64,000 nt of DNA from CAZLNO01 sp964561005 (GCA_964561005.1 CAZLNO010000003.1:1-64000); one strand, 5' to 3'; counted from the first letter of the stretch, positions 20,582 through 31,358 are shown. The notes: generated by a model not told the origin, from the letters alone. Numbers and translations are program-made.

Positions 20582-21178
20582 TCACCCGCCCGAATGCCCG
20601 TGCTCGTGCGCCTCGGGCGCCGGCGCCTCGGGCTCTGGCCGGCCAGCAAAGTACGCCTCGGCGCCCGCATGCATGGGGATGGGCGAGTCCGCCGGAGCGA
20701 CGGGCACGTCCAGGCGTTCCCGCGCCGCGTCGAGCGTCCGGGCGATCAGCCAGGCGTGGCGGGCCGCGAAGTCCTGGCGGCAGACCAGCAGGAAATCCCC
20801 CAGGCCGACGATGCTCCGCAGGGCCACCGGCCCGTAGTCCGCGAACGGCGGCGCGCCCCGCCGCAGCGCCGCGGCGTCGGCCGGGCGCATGACCGCGAGG
20901 TCGAGCTGCCGCGTGGCGATCAGGCTGGCGACGCGGGCCTTGTGCGGCGCCCGGCTGACCCGCGCCCGGCTCTCCGGCAGCTCGCGGGCCAGCACCTCGG
21001 CGAGCCGCCTGCCCAGGTCGAAGGACGGCGGATCGGCCCGCGTGGTCAGGATCAGCAGGAACCGCTCGCGGTAGACGCCCCACTGGCCATAGGGCGCGTG
21101 CCCGCCGGTCAGCAGCCACGCTCCCGCCGCCGCCCCGATGCGGAGCAGGCGGCGGCGGCTTCCCGTCCAGGCGTTCAC
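20582..21178 (-). CDS. Short TAXI-like periplasmic solute-binding protein
   Basis: A 198-residue protein with an Arg-rich N-terminus and hydrophobic segment (SRRRLLRIGAAAGAWLLTGG) that looks like an export signal. The body resembles TAXI solute-binding subunits of TRAP transporters, including DLAVMRPADAA and the C-terminal PMHAGAEAYF that parallels the usual PxHPGAxxYY. It is shorter than the roughly 320-residue TAXI proteins and has a His/Glu-rich tail. GTG 21178 starts two bases after the acetamidase stop, so the two are co-transcribed. No TRAP membrane subunit is nearby. Confidence 0.6.
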   Translation of the reverse strand: MNAWTGSRRRLLRIGAAAGAWLLTGGHAPYGQWGVYRERFLLILTTRADPPSFDLGRRLAEVLARELPESRARVSRAPHKARVASLIATRQLDLAVMRPADAAALRRGAPPFADYGPVALRSIVGLGDFLLVCRQDFAARHAWLIARTLDAARERLDVPVAPADSPIPMHAGAEAYFAGRPEPEAPAPEAHEHGHSGG

Positions 21179-21180
21179 GA

Positions 21181-22458
21181 CTACTCCTGGAAGATCGTCG
21201 TGGGCAGGATGGCGGAGACGGTGTAGTTCGGCACGTCCACGAGCTGCCCGATGCGCAGATCCACGGCCACGCTGGCGACGATGTAGGCCTGCTCGCGCGT
21301 CAGCCCCTTCTCGGCGACCATGAAGTCGATCATCTCGATCAGGGCGTTGCGGGCGGCCAGCGTCAGGTCCTCCGACAGGTTCTCCAGCGGCCCGATCTTC
21401 TCGCCGTCCAGATAGGTGAGATAGGGCGGCACCGTGCCATGCTCCTTCAGGGGGAAGCCGGTGGTGGCGTAGAAGGCGCTGGGCGCCAGCTTCTTGAGCT
21501 GGTCGCCGCCCTCGAAGTGCGGCACTTTCACCTGTTCGCCCCGGCCCTTGCGGATCTCGGTCGTCACGGTGACCGTCGCGCCCATCTCGATGGCGGTGCC
21601 GGAGACCTCGCCGTCGCCCTGGGCGTAGTGCACGTCCCCGATGAACAGCCCACAGCCGTCGACGAAGCAGGGGAAAAGCATGGTCGTGCCGACCTGCATC
21701 TGCTTGACGTCGATGTTGCCGCCGTTCTCGCGCGGGGGGATGGTGCGCAGGCATTCGTCCTTGTGGCTGCCCTCGGGGCCGCAGACCCCGGCGGGCAGGG
21801 CGCCCGTGGGCTCCGGGGTCAGCACGACGCCGCCCGCCGACTGCAAGGCGGCCTCGCGGGCCAGGATGGCGTCCAGCTCCGGCGCGCCCGGCAGCACGCC
21901 GACCGAGCCCAGGAAGCCGTTGAAGGGAATCGCCACGCCGGGGATCTGCGGCGAAACCGCCTGCACGCGGGTCAGCTTCCAGTTGGCGATGAAGGGCTCG
22001 GTGTAGCGGTCGCGCAGGAAGCCGAAGCCCGGCACGATGACGGTGTAGCCGTACTCGTCCGGGTCGATGTCCAGGAGCGTCACCGCCAGCACGTCGCCGC
22101 GCTCCGCGCCCTCGATGTGGACAGGCCCGGTCATGGGGTGGACCAGGTTCAGGTCCGCCGCCGTGACGTCCGCGGGAATGCTGTCCAGGTCGAAGTCCGA
22201 GTCCAGTGCGTCGCGCGTCTCGAACACGATGTGCTGCCCCGGCCGCGCCCGCGCCACCGGCGGGATGGCCGGGTGCAGGCGGTTCATGCAGTTGCGATCG
22301 TCGACGCAGTGCGCCCCCTGCTTCTCGACGCGCAAGGTGTCCCAGGCGGTCACCTCGCTGGTGTCGGCCCGCGCCGGTGCGGGTGACGAGAGAACCAGGG
22401 CCATCGCCGTCGTGGCGGCAGGAATGGCGGCAGGAATGGCGGCAAGGCGAAGTGTCAT
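21181..22458 (-). CDS. Exported acetamidase/formamidase family protein
   Basis: FmdA/AmdA family amide hydrolase of 425 residues. The family core is visible in HPMTGPVHIEGAERGDVLAV, in FLGSVGVLPGAPE and in the metal-site stretch VGTTMLFPCFVDGCGLFIGD. The N-terminus is a signal peptide ending near ARADTSE, so the enzyme should act in the periplasm, unlike cytoplasmic FmdA. The signal contains a 12-base tandem repeat that encodes AAIPAAIPAA. The coupled TAXI-like gene suggests sensing or uptake of the amide or its product; the substrate is unknown. Confidence 0.82.
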   Translation of the reverse strand: MTLRLAAIPAAIPAATTAMALVLSSPAPARADTSEVTAWDTLRVEKQGAHCVDDRNCMNRLHPAIPPVARARPGQHIVFETRDALDSDFDLDSIPADVTAADLNLVHPMTGPVHIEGAERGDVLAVTLLDIDPDEYGYTVIVPGFGFLRDRYTEPFIANWKLTRVQAVSPQIPGVAIPFNGFLGSVGVLPGAPELDAILAREAALQSAGGVVLTPEPTGALPAGVCGPEGSHKDECLRTIPPRENGGNIDVKQMQVGTTMLFPCFVDGCGLFIGDVHYAQGDGEVSGTAIEMGATVTVTTEIRKGRGEQVKVPHFEGGDQLKKLAPSAFYATTGFPLKEHGTVPPYLTYLDGEKIGPLENLSEDLTLAARNALIEMIDFMVAEKGLTREQAYIVASVAVDLRIGQLVDVPNYTVSAILPTTIFQE

Positions 22459-22899
22459 GACGGGCCCCCTGTCGTGTCGTCTCTGGCCCGTCCTGGGCTG
22501 GCCGGCCGGCCCGGCGCTCCTGCCTTTCGATTGAAAGTACCCGAGAGTATGCGCTTTTCGGACGCCGCGCGCCACCCCGGTTTTTGGCTCATCCCGTGGC
22601 CATCGGCGCCGCATCGCGCCTCGCAGGCGCGTCGCCGCGATTCACGTCGGGTATGCGATCTCTGCAAGGCGCGGAAACAGCAACACATAAGCGTTTGTTT
22701 TATCATCATTCCCGGTTCTATCTGTGCTTCCGCAGGCAATTTTTTTGGTGTGACCGCGACACGATGGCTTCGCGAACCAACAAGATTCTTCCGCCGATTT
22801 CCCCCAGTGTCGAAAGATGGCGTGCGACGATCGACGCCGAATGCGCGGCCCTTCGCCGCCCTTCGATGTTGGCTTCGAACCATGCTTGGGGGATGGCAG
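22459..22899. other. Divergent intergenic region
   Basis: This 441-base gap separates the acetamidase from the M24 hydrolase. It contains an AT-rich stretch near 22690-22745, ending in a run of seven T, which is likely to hold the promoters. No strong palindrome, RNA or small gene was identified. Confidence 0.4.
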
Positions 22900-24138
22900 A
22901 TGGAGACAATCGAACAACAAGAGGTCCAGCAGGACATCCAGCGCGTCGACGTCCAGAAGATCGACGGGCCCGCCTTCTCGCCCGCCGAGTACAGCCAGCG
23001 CCTGGACCGCACGCGGCAGGTCATGGCCCAGCGCGGCGTCGACGTGCTGCTGGTCGCCGCGCCGGACAACATCAACTACCTCTGCGGCTATGACGGCTGG
23101 TCGTTCTACATGCCGCAGGTGCTGATCGTCGACCTGGAAGAGGAGCGGCCCACCTGGATCGGCCGGGAGAGCGACGCCGCGGGCACCCGTTTCACCACCT
23201 ACCTGCCGCCGGAAAACGTGATCGGCTATCCCGAGCACTATGTCCACGCGCGCGACCGCCACGCCATGAGCCACGTCGCCGAGGCGCTGCTGGCCCAGGG
23301 CCGCGGGCGCGCCACGATCGCCGTGGACATGGACAGCTTCTACTTCACGCCGCGCGCGCTGGACACGCTGCGCCGCGACCTGCCCGACGCGCGCATCGTC
23401 GACGCCGACCGACTGGTCAACTGGGTGCGCGTGGTGAAGTCGGAGGCGGAGATCGCCCACATGCGCGCCGCCGGGCGGCTGGCCGACAAGGCCATGGCCG
23501 CGGCGATCGAGGGCGTGCGCCCCGGCGCGCGGCAGTGCGACGTGGCCGCCGCCATCTATCACGCCAAGGTCGCCGGCCATCACGAGCACGAGGGCGACCA
23601 TACCGCCATCGCGCCGCTGGTCATGGTGGGCGAGCGCAGCGCGGCGCCGCACATCGGCTGGACCGGCGCGCCCATCGAGCCCGGCCAGAACACCATGATC
23701 GAGCTGGCCGGCTGCTACAAGCGCTACCACTGCCCGCTGGCGCGCACGATCTACCTGGGCTCGCCGCCCGACAAGGTGCGCCGCGTCGCCGACGCCCTGG
23801 GCGAGGGCGTCGAGGCCACGCTGGCCGCCGTGCAGCCCGGCATGACCGGCGCCGAGGTGGAGGCGGTCTGGCGGCGCACCATCGCGCGCTACGGCCTGGA
23901 GAAGCCCTCGCGCCTGGGCTACTCCATCGGCATCGCCTATCCGCCCGACTGGGGCGAGGGCACGATCAGCTTGCGCCCGGAAGAGACGACGGTGCTGGAG
24001 GCGAACATGACCTTCCACCTGATGCCCGGCATCTGGCTGGACGACTTCGGCGTGGAGACCAGCCAGTCGTTCCGCGTGACCGAGGACGGCTGCGAGGCGC
24101 TGTCGTCGACCCCGCGCGAGTTCGTCGTCAAGGACTGA
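22900..24138 (+). CDS. M24 family hydrolase, ectoine hydrolase (DoeA/EutD)-like
   Basis: A 412-residue creatinase-fold enzyme. The N-terminal domain has NINYLCGYDGWSFYMPQ, followed by ENVIGYPEHYVHARDRHAM, both strongly reminiscent of ectoine hydrolase, which opens the ectoine ring. The C-terminal pita-bread domain spans about residues 170-400. The classical five metal ligands of aminopeptidase members are not all apparent, as in creatinase-like hydrolases. ATG 22900 follows GGGGGA at 22888-22893. No other ectoine catabolism gene is adjacent, so Xaa-Pro-dipeptidase-like or other amide substrates remain possible. Confidence 0.72.
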   Translation: METIEQQEVQQDIQRVDVQKIDGPAFSPAEYSQRLDRTRQVMAQRGVDVLLVAAPDNINYLCGYDGWSFYMPQVLIVDLEEERPTWIGRESDAAGTRFTTYLPPENVIGYPEHYVHARDRHAMSHVAEALLAQGRGRATIAVDMDSFYFTPRALDTLRRDLPDARIVDADRLVNWVRVVKSEAEIAHMRAAGRLADKAMAAAIEGVRPGARQCDVAAAIYHAKVAGHHEHEGDHTAIAPLVMVGERSAAPHIGWTGAPIEPGQNTMIELAGCYKRYHCPLARTIYLGSPPDKVRRVADALGEGVEATLAAVQPGMTGAEVEAVWRRTIARYGLEKPSRLGYSIGIAYPPDWGEGTISLRPEETTVLEANMTFHLMPGIWLDDFGVETSQSFRVTEDGCEALSSTPREFVVKD

Positions 24139-24158
24139 CGCGCCCAGGCGGGCGCGTC
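24137..24158 (+). terminator. Hairpin at the end of the M24 hydrolase gene
   Basis: GACGCGCCC (24137-24145) pairs perfectly with GGGCGCGTC (24150-24158) across a 4-base loop, starting inside the stop codon. It is followed by C rather than T residues, so intrinsic termination is uncertain. Confidence 0.4.
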
Positions 24159-24233
24159 CCCCATCCTGACCTTCCCACAAAGGGGGAAGGGACGACACAC
24201 TGCCGGTCATCAAGGGCTCGGTCTTGTTCCCCC

Positions 24234-24264
24234 CCTCATCCTGAGCCTGCCGAAGGAGGAGAGG
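24234..24264 (-). repeat. Dispersed CTTCGAC/GGATGAG repeat, copy 3 (degenerate)
   Basis: CCTCATCCTGAGCCTGCCGA followed by AGGAGGAGAGG matches the element at 15280 and 31293 with a few changes. It sits between the convergent M24 hydrolase and response-regulator genes. Confidence 0.65.
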
Positions 24265-24298
24265 GCCAGGGAGGGGGATGCGGCTGGCCTGCGCCCTC

Positions 24299-24994
24299 TC
24301 AAGGGACGAGCCGATAGCCGCCCTCGACGGTGATCAAGACGCGCGGGTGGGCCGGGTCGGGTTCGATCTTCTGGCGCAGCCGATAGATGTGGGCTTCCAG
24401 GGTGTGGCGCGAGACCCCGGTGTTGTTCCGCCAGACACTGGCGAACAGGCTCCCGGTGTCGATCGCCGCCGGGGTCGCTTCGCAAAGGCGTCGCAGAATG
24501 GTGGCTTCCGTGCCCGTCAGGCGGATCCGCTCGCGCGAGCCGTGATGCGTGAGGGTTTTCGTGGCGGGGCGGAAGACATAGGTGCCGAAGGTGAAGACGG
24601 CGCCCTCGCTGCGCTGGTGCTGACGAAGCTGTGCCCGCAGCCGGGCCAGCAGAACGGCCAGGCGGAAGGGCTTGGTCACGTAGTCGTTGGCGCCCGAGTC
24701 CAGGCCCAGGATGATATCGGATTCGCTGTCCGCGGCCGTCAGCATCACGATCGGCGCGGTCACGCCGTGGCGGCGCAGCACGCGGCACACCTCGCGCCCG
24801 TCGATGTCCGGCAGCCAGACGTTCAGAAGGATGGCCGCGAAGGGCTCCTTCCTGGCGAGCACGATGCCGCGGCTCCCGGTGTGCGCCTCGACGCTCCGCA
24901 TCCCTTCCCGACGGCGCAGCTCCTCGCCCAGAAAAGCCGTCAGGTCGGTGTCGTCGTCAATGATGAGAAGTGTCTGCTCAGGCGGTAAGGCCAT
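24299..24994 (-). CDS. OmpR/PhoB-type response regulator with Asn in place of the phosphoacceptor Asp
   Basis: A 231-residue protein with receiver and winged-helix domains. The acidic pocket (D13-D15), T86 in VMLTAAD and K108 in DYVTKPF are intact. The phosphorylation site reads ILLNVWLPDIDG, so residue 58 is Asn (AAC codon on the minus strand at 24821-24823) where Asp is expected. The C-terminal output domain ends in the typical TVEGGYRLVP. No histidine kinase lies nearby. It is probably phosphorylation-independent, held in one state or controlled by another signal. The divergently placed porin is 399 bases away on the same strand. Confidence 0.88.
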   Translation of the reverse strand: MALPPEQTLLIIDDDTDLTAFLGEELRRREGMRSVEAHTGSRGIVLARKEPFAAILLNVWLPDIDGREVCRVLRRHGVTAPIVMLTAADSESDIILGLDSGANDYVTKPFRLAVLLARLRAQLRQHQRSEGAVFTFGTYVFRPATKTLTHHGSRERIRLTGTEATILRRLCEATPAAIDTGSLFASVWRNNTGVSRHTLEAHIYRLRQKIEPDPAHPRVLITVEGGYRLVP

Positions 24995-25393
24995 CCCGTC
25001 GTCCCGGATCGGCCGGGCCCTTCCTGTCTGTTCGCGGGGCCCGACACGCTGATTCCAGGTGCCCCTCGCGGCTCCTGCACGGACCAGCCTAGGCGCCCGC
25101 CGCGCGCCCCGGTGTGACCGGGGTCACACCGCCACCGGCCCGCCGGTCCTGGCGGCGCGGCGAAAAAGGGCCGCCGCTTCGGGGAAAGCGGCGGCCTTGC
25201 AAGTTTGGATGGATAAGGAAACGAAGCGGGGTTCTCCACGGAATTCCCAGAGACCCCCGCCCTCGACGAACCGCCCGTGCCGCTCGTGCCGCGGCGGTTC
25301 GCCACCATGCGCCCGAGGCGCGACGGCGGGCAGGACCTTCACACGCTCAACAGGCCCTGGATCGCTCGCCGCCACGCCCCGCGCCCAGGTCGG
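24995..25393. other. Intergenic region between porin and response regulator
   Basis: The 399 bases downstream of the porin hold an intrinsic terminator (25163-25196) and upstream sequence for the response regulator. No convincing gene was seen. Confidence 0.5.
25163..25196 (-). terminator. Rho-independent terminator downstream of the porin
   Basis: On the minus strand an 11-bp perfect stem (GGCCGCCGCTT with AAGCGGCGGCC) and 6-base loop are followed by CTTTTT. It lies about 200 bases after the porin stop and directs termination in the porin direction. Confidence 0.75.
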
Positions 25394-26545
25394 CTAGAAG
25401 GTGACGGTCGTACCCAGGACGCCGCCGATGGCGTCGAGGTCGTCGCCGTTCTCCTCTTCGTAGTCGGCGTAGATCACCGAGCCGGAGAGCGTGATTCCCG
25501 GGCCGAGGGCGTAGTCCAGACCGCCCTTGATGGCGTCCATCTCGTCCTCCGCGCTGACGGTCGGGTCGCCCTCGACCTCGGTGCCGAGCCAGTCGACCGA
25601 GGCTGTCCACGGGCCCGTGCTGTAGGCCAGGCCGGCCGAGTAGGCGTTACCTTCCGTGGACTGGAATCCCGGTGCCACGTCCTGCTCCTCGTTGGCCCAG
25701 TCGAAGCCGACGCTGAAGCCGGCGTAGCTCAGGCCGATGCCGGCCATGATCTGCTCGCGGTCGTTGATGCCGCCAGCCTGCGCGCCCAGGCCGTTGGAGG
25801 CCGCCGGAACGCCGCCCTCCGGCTCGAAGGCCCGGTTGTAGCCGCCGGCGATCGAGAAGCCGATGCCCTGGAAGTCCTGGACGTAGCTGGCACCCACGGA
25901 GATCGCGTTGTTGAAGCTGGTGCCCTCGTCGACCGGGCCGAACTGACCCGCCGGGGTGCCGCCGGTCTCCGGCGTCCAGCTCGCGCCGAACTTGAAGCCG
26001 GCGATGCGCGGGGTGATGTAGCCCACGGTGTTCGCGTCGTTGTGGGTGTCGATCGAGGTCGACAGCGACGGCGAGCGGAACTGCGTCACAAAGCCGTCCG
26101 GCGCCGGGATGAAGGTGTTGATCCAGCCCGTGTTGATCGGGATGCCGGAGGCGAAGTTCGGCGGGCCGGCGTCGAACGACAGGCGATAAGCCGCCGAGTT
26201 GTGGCCGCCCAGCGTGATTTCGCCGAACTCGCCGCTGAACCACATGAACTGCTCGTCCTGCGGATGGCCGAAGGACTCCAGCTCGAAGCGCACGCCCACC
26301 TCGATGCCGTTGTCCAGCGTGGTCGAGCCGATGAAGTTGATCGTCGCGTCCTGGAAGTGGCTGACGTTGCGGTCGCTGTCCGAGGTGGCGCTGCCGGAGT
26401 CGTCGTCGGCATCGCGGTCGGAGATGCCGTAGTAGGTATTCATGAAACCCGACAGGCCGATCTTGATGCCCTCCGCAGCCTGCGCGCCGGTGGCGACGAG
26501 GCTCAGACCCGCGATCGCCGTCGTAGCCAGAAGCGGTTTCCTCAT
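25394..26545 (-). CDS. Gram-negative outer-membrane porin
   Basis: A 383-residue protein with a cleavable signal (MRKPLLATTAIAGLSLVATG, ending AQAAE) and a mature part of alternating polar and aromatic strands. It begins IKIGLSGFMNTYYGI and ends in TTVTF, the terminal Phe needed for barrel assembly. The composition is acidic. Residues near FMWFSGEFGEITLGGHN match the general alphaproteobacterial porin family (Porin_4). The start at ATG 26545 is fixed by the signal peptide. A strong terminator follows at 25163-25196. The diffusing solutes are not known. Confidence 0.9.
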   Translation of the reverse strand: MRKPLLATTAIAGLSLVATGAQAAEGIKIGLSGFMNTYYGISDRDADDDSGSATSDSDRNVSHFQDATINFIGSTTLDNGIEVGVRFELESFGHPQDEQFMWFSGEFGEITLGGHNSAAYRLSFDAGPPNFASGIPINTGWINTFIPAPDGFVTQFRSPSLSTSIDTHNDANTVGYITPRIAGFKFGASWTPETGGTPAGQFGPVDEGTSFNNAISVGASYVQDFQGIGFSIAGGYNRAFEPEGGVPAASNGLGAQAGGINDREQIMAGIGLSYAGFSVGFDWANEEQDVAPGFQSTEGNAYSAGLAYSTGPWTASVDWLGTEVEGDPTVSAEDEMDAIKGGLDYALGPGITLSGSVIYADYEEENGDDLDAIGGVLGTTVTF

Positions 26546-27000
26546 GACTGTCCTTCCTTCTTGGAGAATCCCCTTGGTGCCGTGCACCCGTTCGTCACGC
26601 GGGGCAGGATAACGGGAGTGCTCGAGTTGGAAAGCGGCCTCGCGATTTTGTGTGGCGCACCCCACACGACTGTGGCCTTTTTGCCATCATTGAAATGACC
26701 GTGCGTGACCGATCAAGACCGGCCTCAAGTACGGCACCTCACAATACAATCACTCGCTTGTGAGCGTTCGAGATTTATCGTGAGCACAGATTTGAGTTGC
26801 AATACAGACTCGGGCATCTCCGCCGCCCTTGCAGGGATGCCCCGCGGCGCGTTCCCGCGGCGCGGCCGGACGCTCGCCCGCATGCAGGCCCCCACAATGC
26901 CGGCAAGGAGGAGAAGGACGGCACCTCTCAATTCTTTGAGGTGCACAGGCGGCGACAAGGCCCGTAACCTTGCCCGAACACCTAACCCGAGAGGATCGTC
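26546..27000. other. Divergent intergenic region with two small inverted repeats
   Basis: This 455-base AT-richer region lies between the porin start and a small exported protein. It has GTGTGG/CCACAC arms at 26650-26667 and GCACCTC/GAGGTGC arms at 26921-26944. A GAGTTGCAATAC segment near 26790 resembles the right arm of the inverted repeat at 60907-60949. No other gene was seen. Confidence 0.45.
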
Positions 27001-27157
27001 ATGCGCCGCTCGGTCATGGCCCTGGCCGCGACCACCCTCCTCGGCGTTCCGACCGCCCAGGCCCAGGTCTACCTGGAGGCGCCCGGCGTGCCCCCCCTTC
27101 GAGACCGAGTTCCGCGGCCACAGCTTCGAGGTCGGCCTGCGCTACGAGCTGTACTGA
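27001..27157 (+). pseudogene. Small exported protein with apparent frameshift in a C7 run
   Basis: The reading frame opens with GAGAGG then ATG, followed by a signal peptide MRRSVMALAATTLLGVPTAQ and a short mature part VYLEAPGVPP. At the run of seven C (27091-27097) the frame is lost. With one C removed it continues as FETEFRGHSFEVGLRYELY to TGA 27155-27157, about 51 residues in all. The last 16 bases overlap the convergent OppF-like gene. This may be a sequencing error in a homopolymer, a phase-variable tract, or a dead gene. I do not recognise the family. Confidence 0.5.
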
Positions 27158-28190
27158 TCGGCGGGGTCGCGGCGCGCGGTCTCGCCGGCCTGCTGGTGCC
27201 AGGCCTTCACCGAGATGTCGTCGCGGATGCAGGCCTTGAAGTGCCCCGGCGCCACCTCCCGCAGCTCGGGCACCACCTGGGCGCAGTCCGGCAGGGCGAA
27301 GCGGCAGCGCGTGCGAAAGACGCAGCCAGACGGCGGCGAGGTCGGCGAGGGGATGTCGCCCTCGAGCACGATGCGCTGGCGCTCGATCTCGGGGTCGGGG
27401 ATCGGCGCGGCGGAGAACAGCGCCTCGGTGTAGGGGTGCTTGGGGTTGTCGAACAGCTCGCCGGTGTCCGCCATCTCCATGATGCGGCCGAGGTACATCA
27501 CCGCGATGCGGTCGGAGATGTAGCCGACGACGGCCAGGTCGTGGGCGATGAACAGGATGGTCAGCCCCAGCTTGTCGCGGATCTCCAGCAGCAGGTTCAC
27601 CACCTGCGCCTGCACCGAGACATCGAGGGCGGAAACCGGCTCGTCGGCCACCAGGAACAGCGGGTCGACCACCAGCGCCCGCGCGATGCCGATGCGCTGG
27701 CGCTGGCCGCCGGAGAACTCGTGCGGATAGCGCCGCGCGTAGGCCGGCGACAGCCCCACGGTCTCCAGCATGCGGTGCACCCTGTCGCGGCGCTGCCGGG
27801 CGGACAGCTCCGGCGACTGGATGCGCAGCGGCGCCTCGATGATGTCGGCCACCGTCATCCGCGGGTTGAGCGAGGAGTAGGGGTCCTGGAAGACGAGCTG
27901 CATCTTGCGGCGCAGCGGCCGCAGCCGGGCGCGGCGGTAATGGGTGATGTCCTCGCCGTCGAAGAGGATGCGCCCGCCGCTGGGCTGGTCCAGGCGCAGC
28001 ACCGTCCGGCCCACGGTGGACTTGCCGGAGCCGGACTCGCCCACCAGGCCCAGAATCTCGCCGCGCGGGATGCTGAAGGACACGCCGTCGACGGCCTTCA
28101 CGTCCTCGCTGGCCAGCGAGAACAGGTGGCGCTTGAACTTGAACCACTTGCGCAGGTTCTCGACCGCCAGGACCGGGTCCGTCCGTTCCG

Positions 28191-28194
<4 letters not shown>
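27142..28194 (-). CDS. Peptide-type ABC importer ATPase (OppF-like)
   Basis: A 350-residue cytoplasmic ATPase with GESGSGKST, the Q-loop QDPYSSLNPRM, signature FSGGQ and ADEPVSALD. The C-terminal oligopeptide domain has the cysteine pattern CVFRTRCRFALPDC, which can hold an Fe-S cluster in this family. It starts at GTG 28194 inside the OppD stop as GTGA. It is the last gene of the second importer operon. Confidence 0.92.
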
Positions 28195-29219
<1,025 letters not shown>

Positions 29220-29243
29220 GACAGCTCCGGCGTCCATCCGGCC

Positions 29244-30143
29244 TCAGTCCGACAGGCTGGGGTCCAGGGCGTCGCGCAGCCCGTCGCCCAGGAAGTTGAA
29301 GCTGGTCACCGCCGCCGTGATCGCCAGCCCCGGCACGATGGCCAGCCAGGGCGCGGAGCCGAGATACTGCTGGGCGTTGGTGAGCATGTTGCCCCAGCTC
29401 GGCACCGGCGGCTGGATGCCGTAGCCGAGGAAGCTGATGTAGGCCTCCAGCAGGATGGCGCGCGCGACGTTCAGCGTGGCGGCGACGACGATCGGGGCGA
29501 TGGCGTTGGGAATCAGCTCGCGGAAGATGATGTAGCCGTCGGAGGCGCCGAGGAGCTGCGCCGCCACGGCGAAGTCCCGCTCGCGCAGGGAGCGCATCTG
29601 CCCCTCGACGATGCGGGCCACCTCCATCCAGGAGGTGGCGGCGATGATGATGGTGATGGTGACCACGCTGGGCTGGATGAAGGCGGCCAGCGCCAGCAGC
29701 AGGAAGATGTTGGGAAAGCACAGCACCGCGTCGACGAAGCGCATCAGCGCCGCCCCGACCGCCCCGCCGTAATAGCCCGCCACCGCCCCGATCACCGTGC
29801 CGACGATGGTGGAGATCAGCATGGCGAAGAAGCCGATGGTCATGGAGATGCGCCCGGCCATCATCAGCCGCGCCATCAGATCGCGGCCCAGGCTGTCCGT
29901 TCCGGCCAGGTGCCAGCCCGAAAGCGGCGGGGCGAAGCGCGCGCGCACGTCGATATACAGGTGGTCGAAGGGGAGCAGGTAGGGGCCGATCGCCGAGCCC
30001 AGCACGAGCACGACGATGATGGCCAGCCCGGCCATCGCCAGGCGGTGGCGCGCGAACTTGCGCAGCGCCCGCCCCGCATAGCCGGCCGGCGCCCCCGCAT
30101 CGGTGTGCAGCTCTCCGGTCTCGATGCCCGGGGTCTCGGCCAT
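29244..30143 (-). CDS. Peptide-type ABC importer permease (OppC-like)
   Basis: A 299-residue inner-membrane protein with about six helices. It has the family HLAGTDSLGRDLMARLM motif near residue 78, an EAA loop at FRELIPNAIAPI, and the IQPPVPSWGNML C-terminal region. A 40-residue soluble N-terminal extension is typical. It lies 13 bases after OppB. Confidence 0.92.
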   Translation of the reverse strand: MAETPGIETGELHTDAGAPAGYAGRALRKFARHRLAMAGLAIIVVLVLGSAIGPYLLPFDHLYIDVRARFAPPLSGWHLAGTDSLGRDLMARLMMAGRISMTIGFFAMLISTIVGTVIGAVAGYYGGAVGAALMRFVDAVLCFPNIFLLLALAAFIQPSVVTITIIIAATSWMEVARIVEGQMRSLRERDFAVAAQLLGASDGYIIFRELIPNAIAPIVVAATLNVARAILLEAYISFLGYGIQPPVPSWGNMLTNAQQYLGSAPWLAIVPGLAITAAVTSFNFLGDGLRDALDPSLSD

Positions 30144-30156
30144 CGGCGGGCCCTTC

Positions 30157-31107
<951 letters not shown>

Positions 31108-31134
31108 GGCGTCCGTTCCGTCTGCGGCGATAGG

Positions 31135-31162
31135 CTCATCCTTCGACAAGCTCAGGATGAGG
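31135..31162 (+). repeat. Dispersed CTTCGAC/GGATGAG repeat, copy 4
   Basis: CTCATCCTTCGACAAGCTCA followed by GGATGAGG is a near-perfect palindrome-like form of the element. It ends about 30 bases before the assembly gap and overlaps a possible TTG start of OppB. Confidence 0.75.
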
Positions 31163-31191
31163 TGGATGGTGTAGCCGCCATTACCTCACCC

Positions 31192-31291
31192 NNNNNNNNN
31201 NNNNNNNNNNNNNNNNNNNNNNNNNNNNNNNNNNNNNNNNNNNNNNNNNNNNNNNNNNNNNNNNNNNNNNNNNNNNNNNNNNNNNNNNNNN
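31192..31291. other. Assembly gap (100 N)
   Basis: Exactly 100 N, the conventional length for a gap of unknown size. CCTCACCC flanks it on the left and ACCTCACCC on the right, so it was most likely broken by a tandem array of the CTTCGAC element. Confidence 0.95.
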
Positions 31292-31292
31292 A

Positions 31293-31344
31293 CCTCACCC
31301 TGAGCCCATCGAAACACCTCACCCTGAGCCCGTCGAAGGGTGAG
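31293..31344 (-). repeat. Dispersed CTTCGAC/GGATGAG repeat, tandem copies 5 and 6
   Basis: Two copies in tandem, CCTCACCCTGAGCCCATCGA then CCTCACCCTGAGCCCGTCGA, lie directly after the assembly gap. The first lacks its 3' half (AAACA instead of AGGGTGAG). Confidence 0.75.
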
Positions 31345-31358
31345 TAAGGCACAACACC

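Noticed and set aside
31108..31149. N-terminal extension of OppB from TTG 31149
   Set aside because: The extra residues are encoded partly by a dispersed repeat and precede the normal permease opening at GTG 31107.
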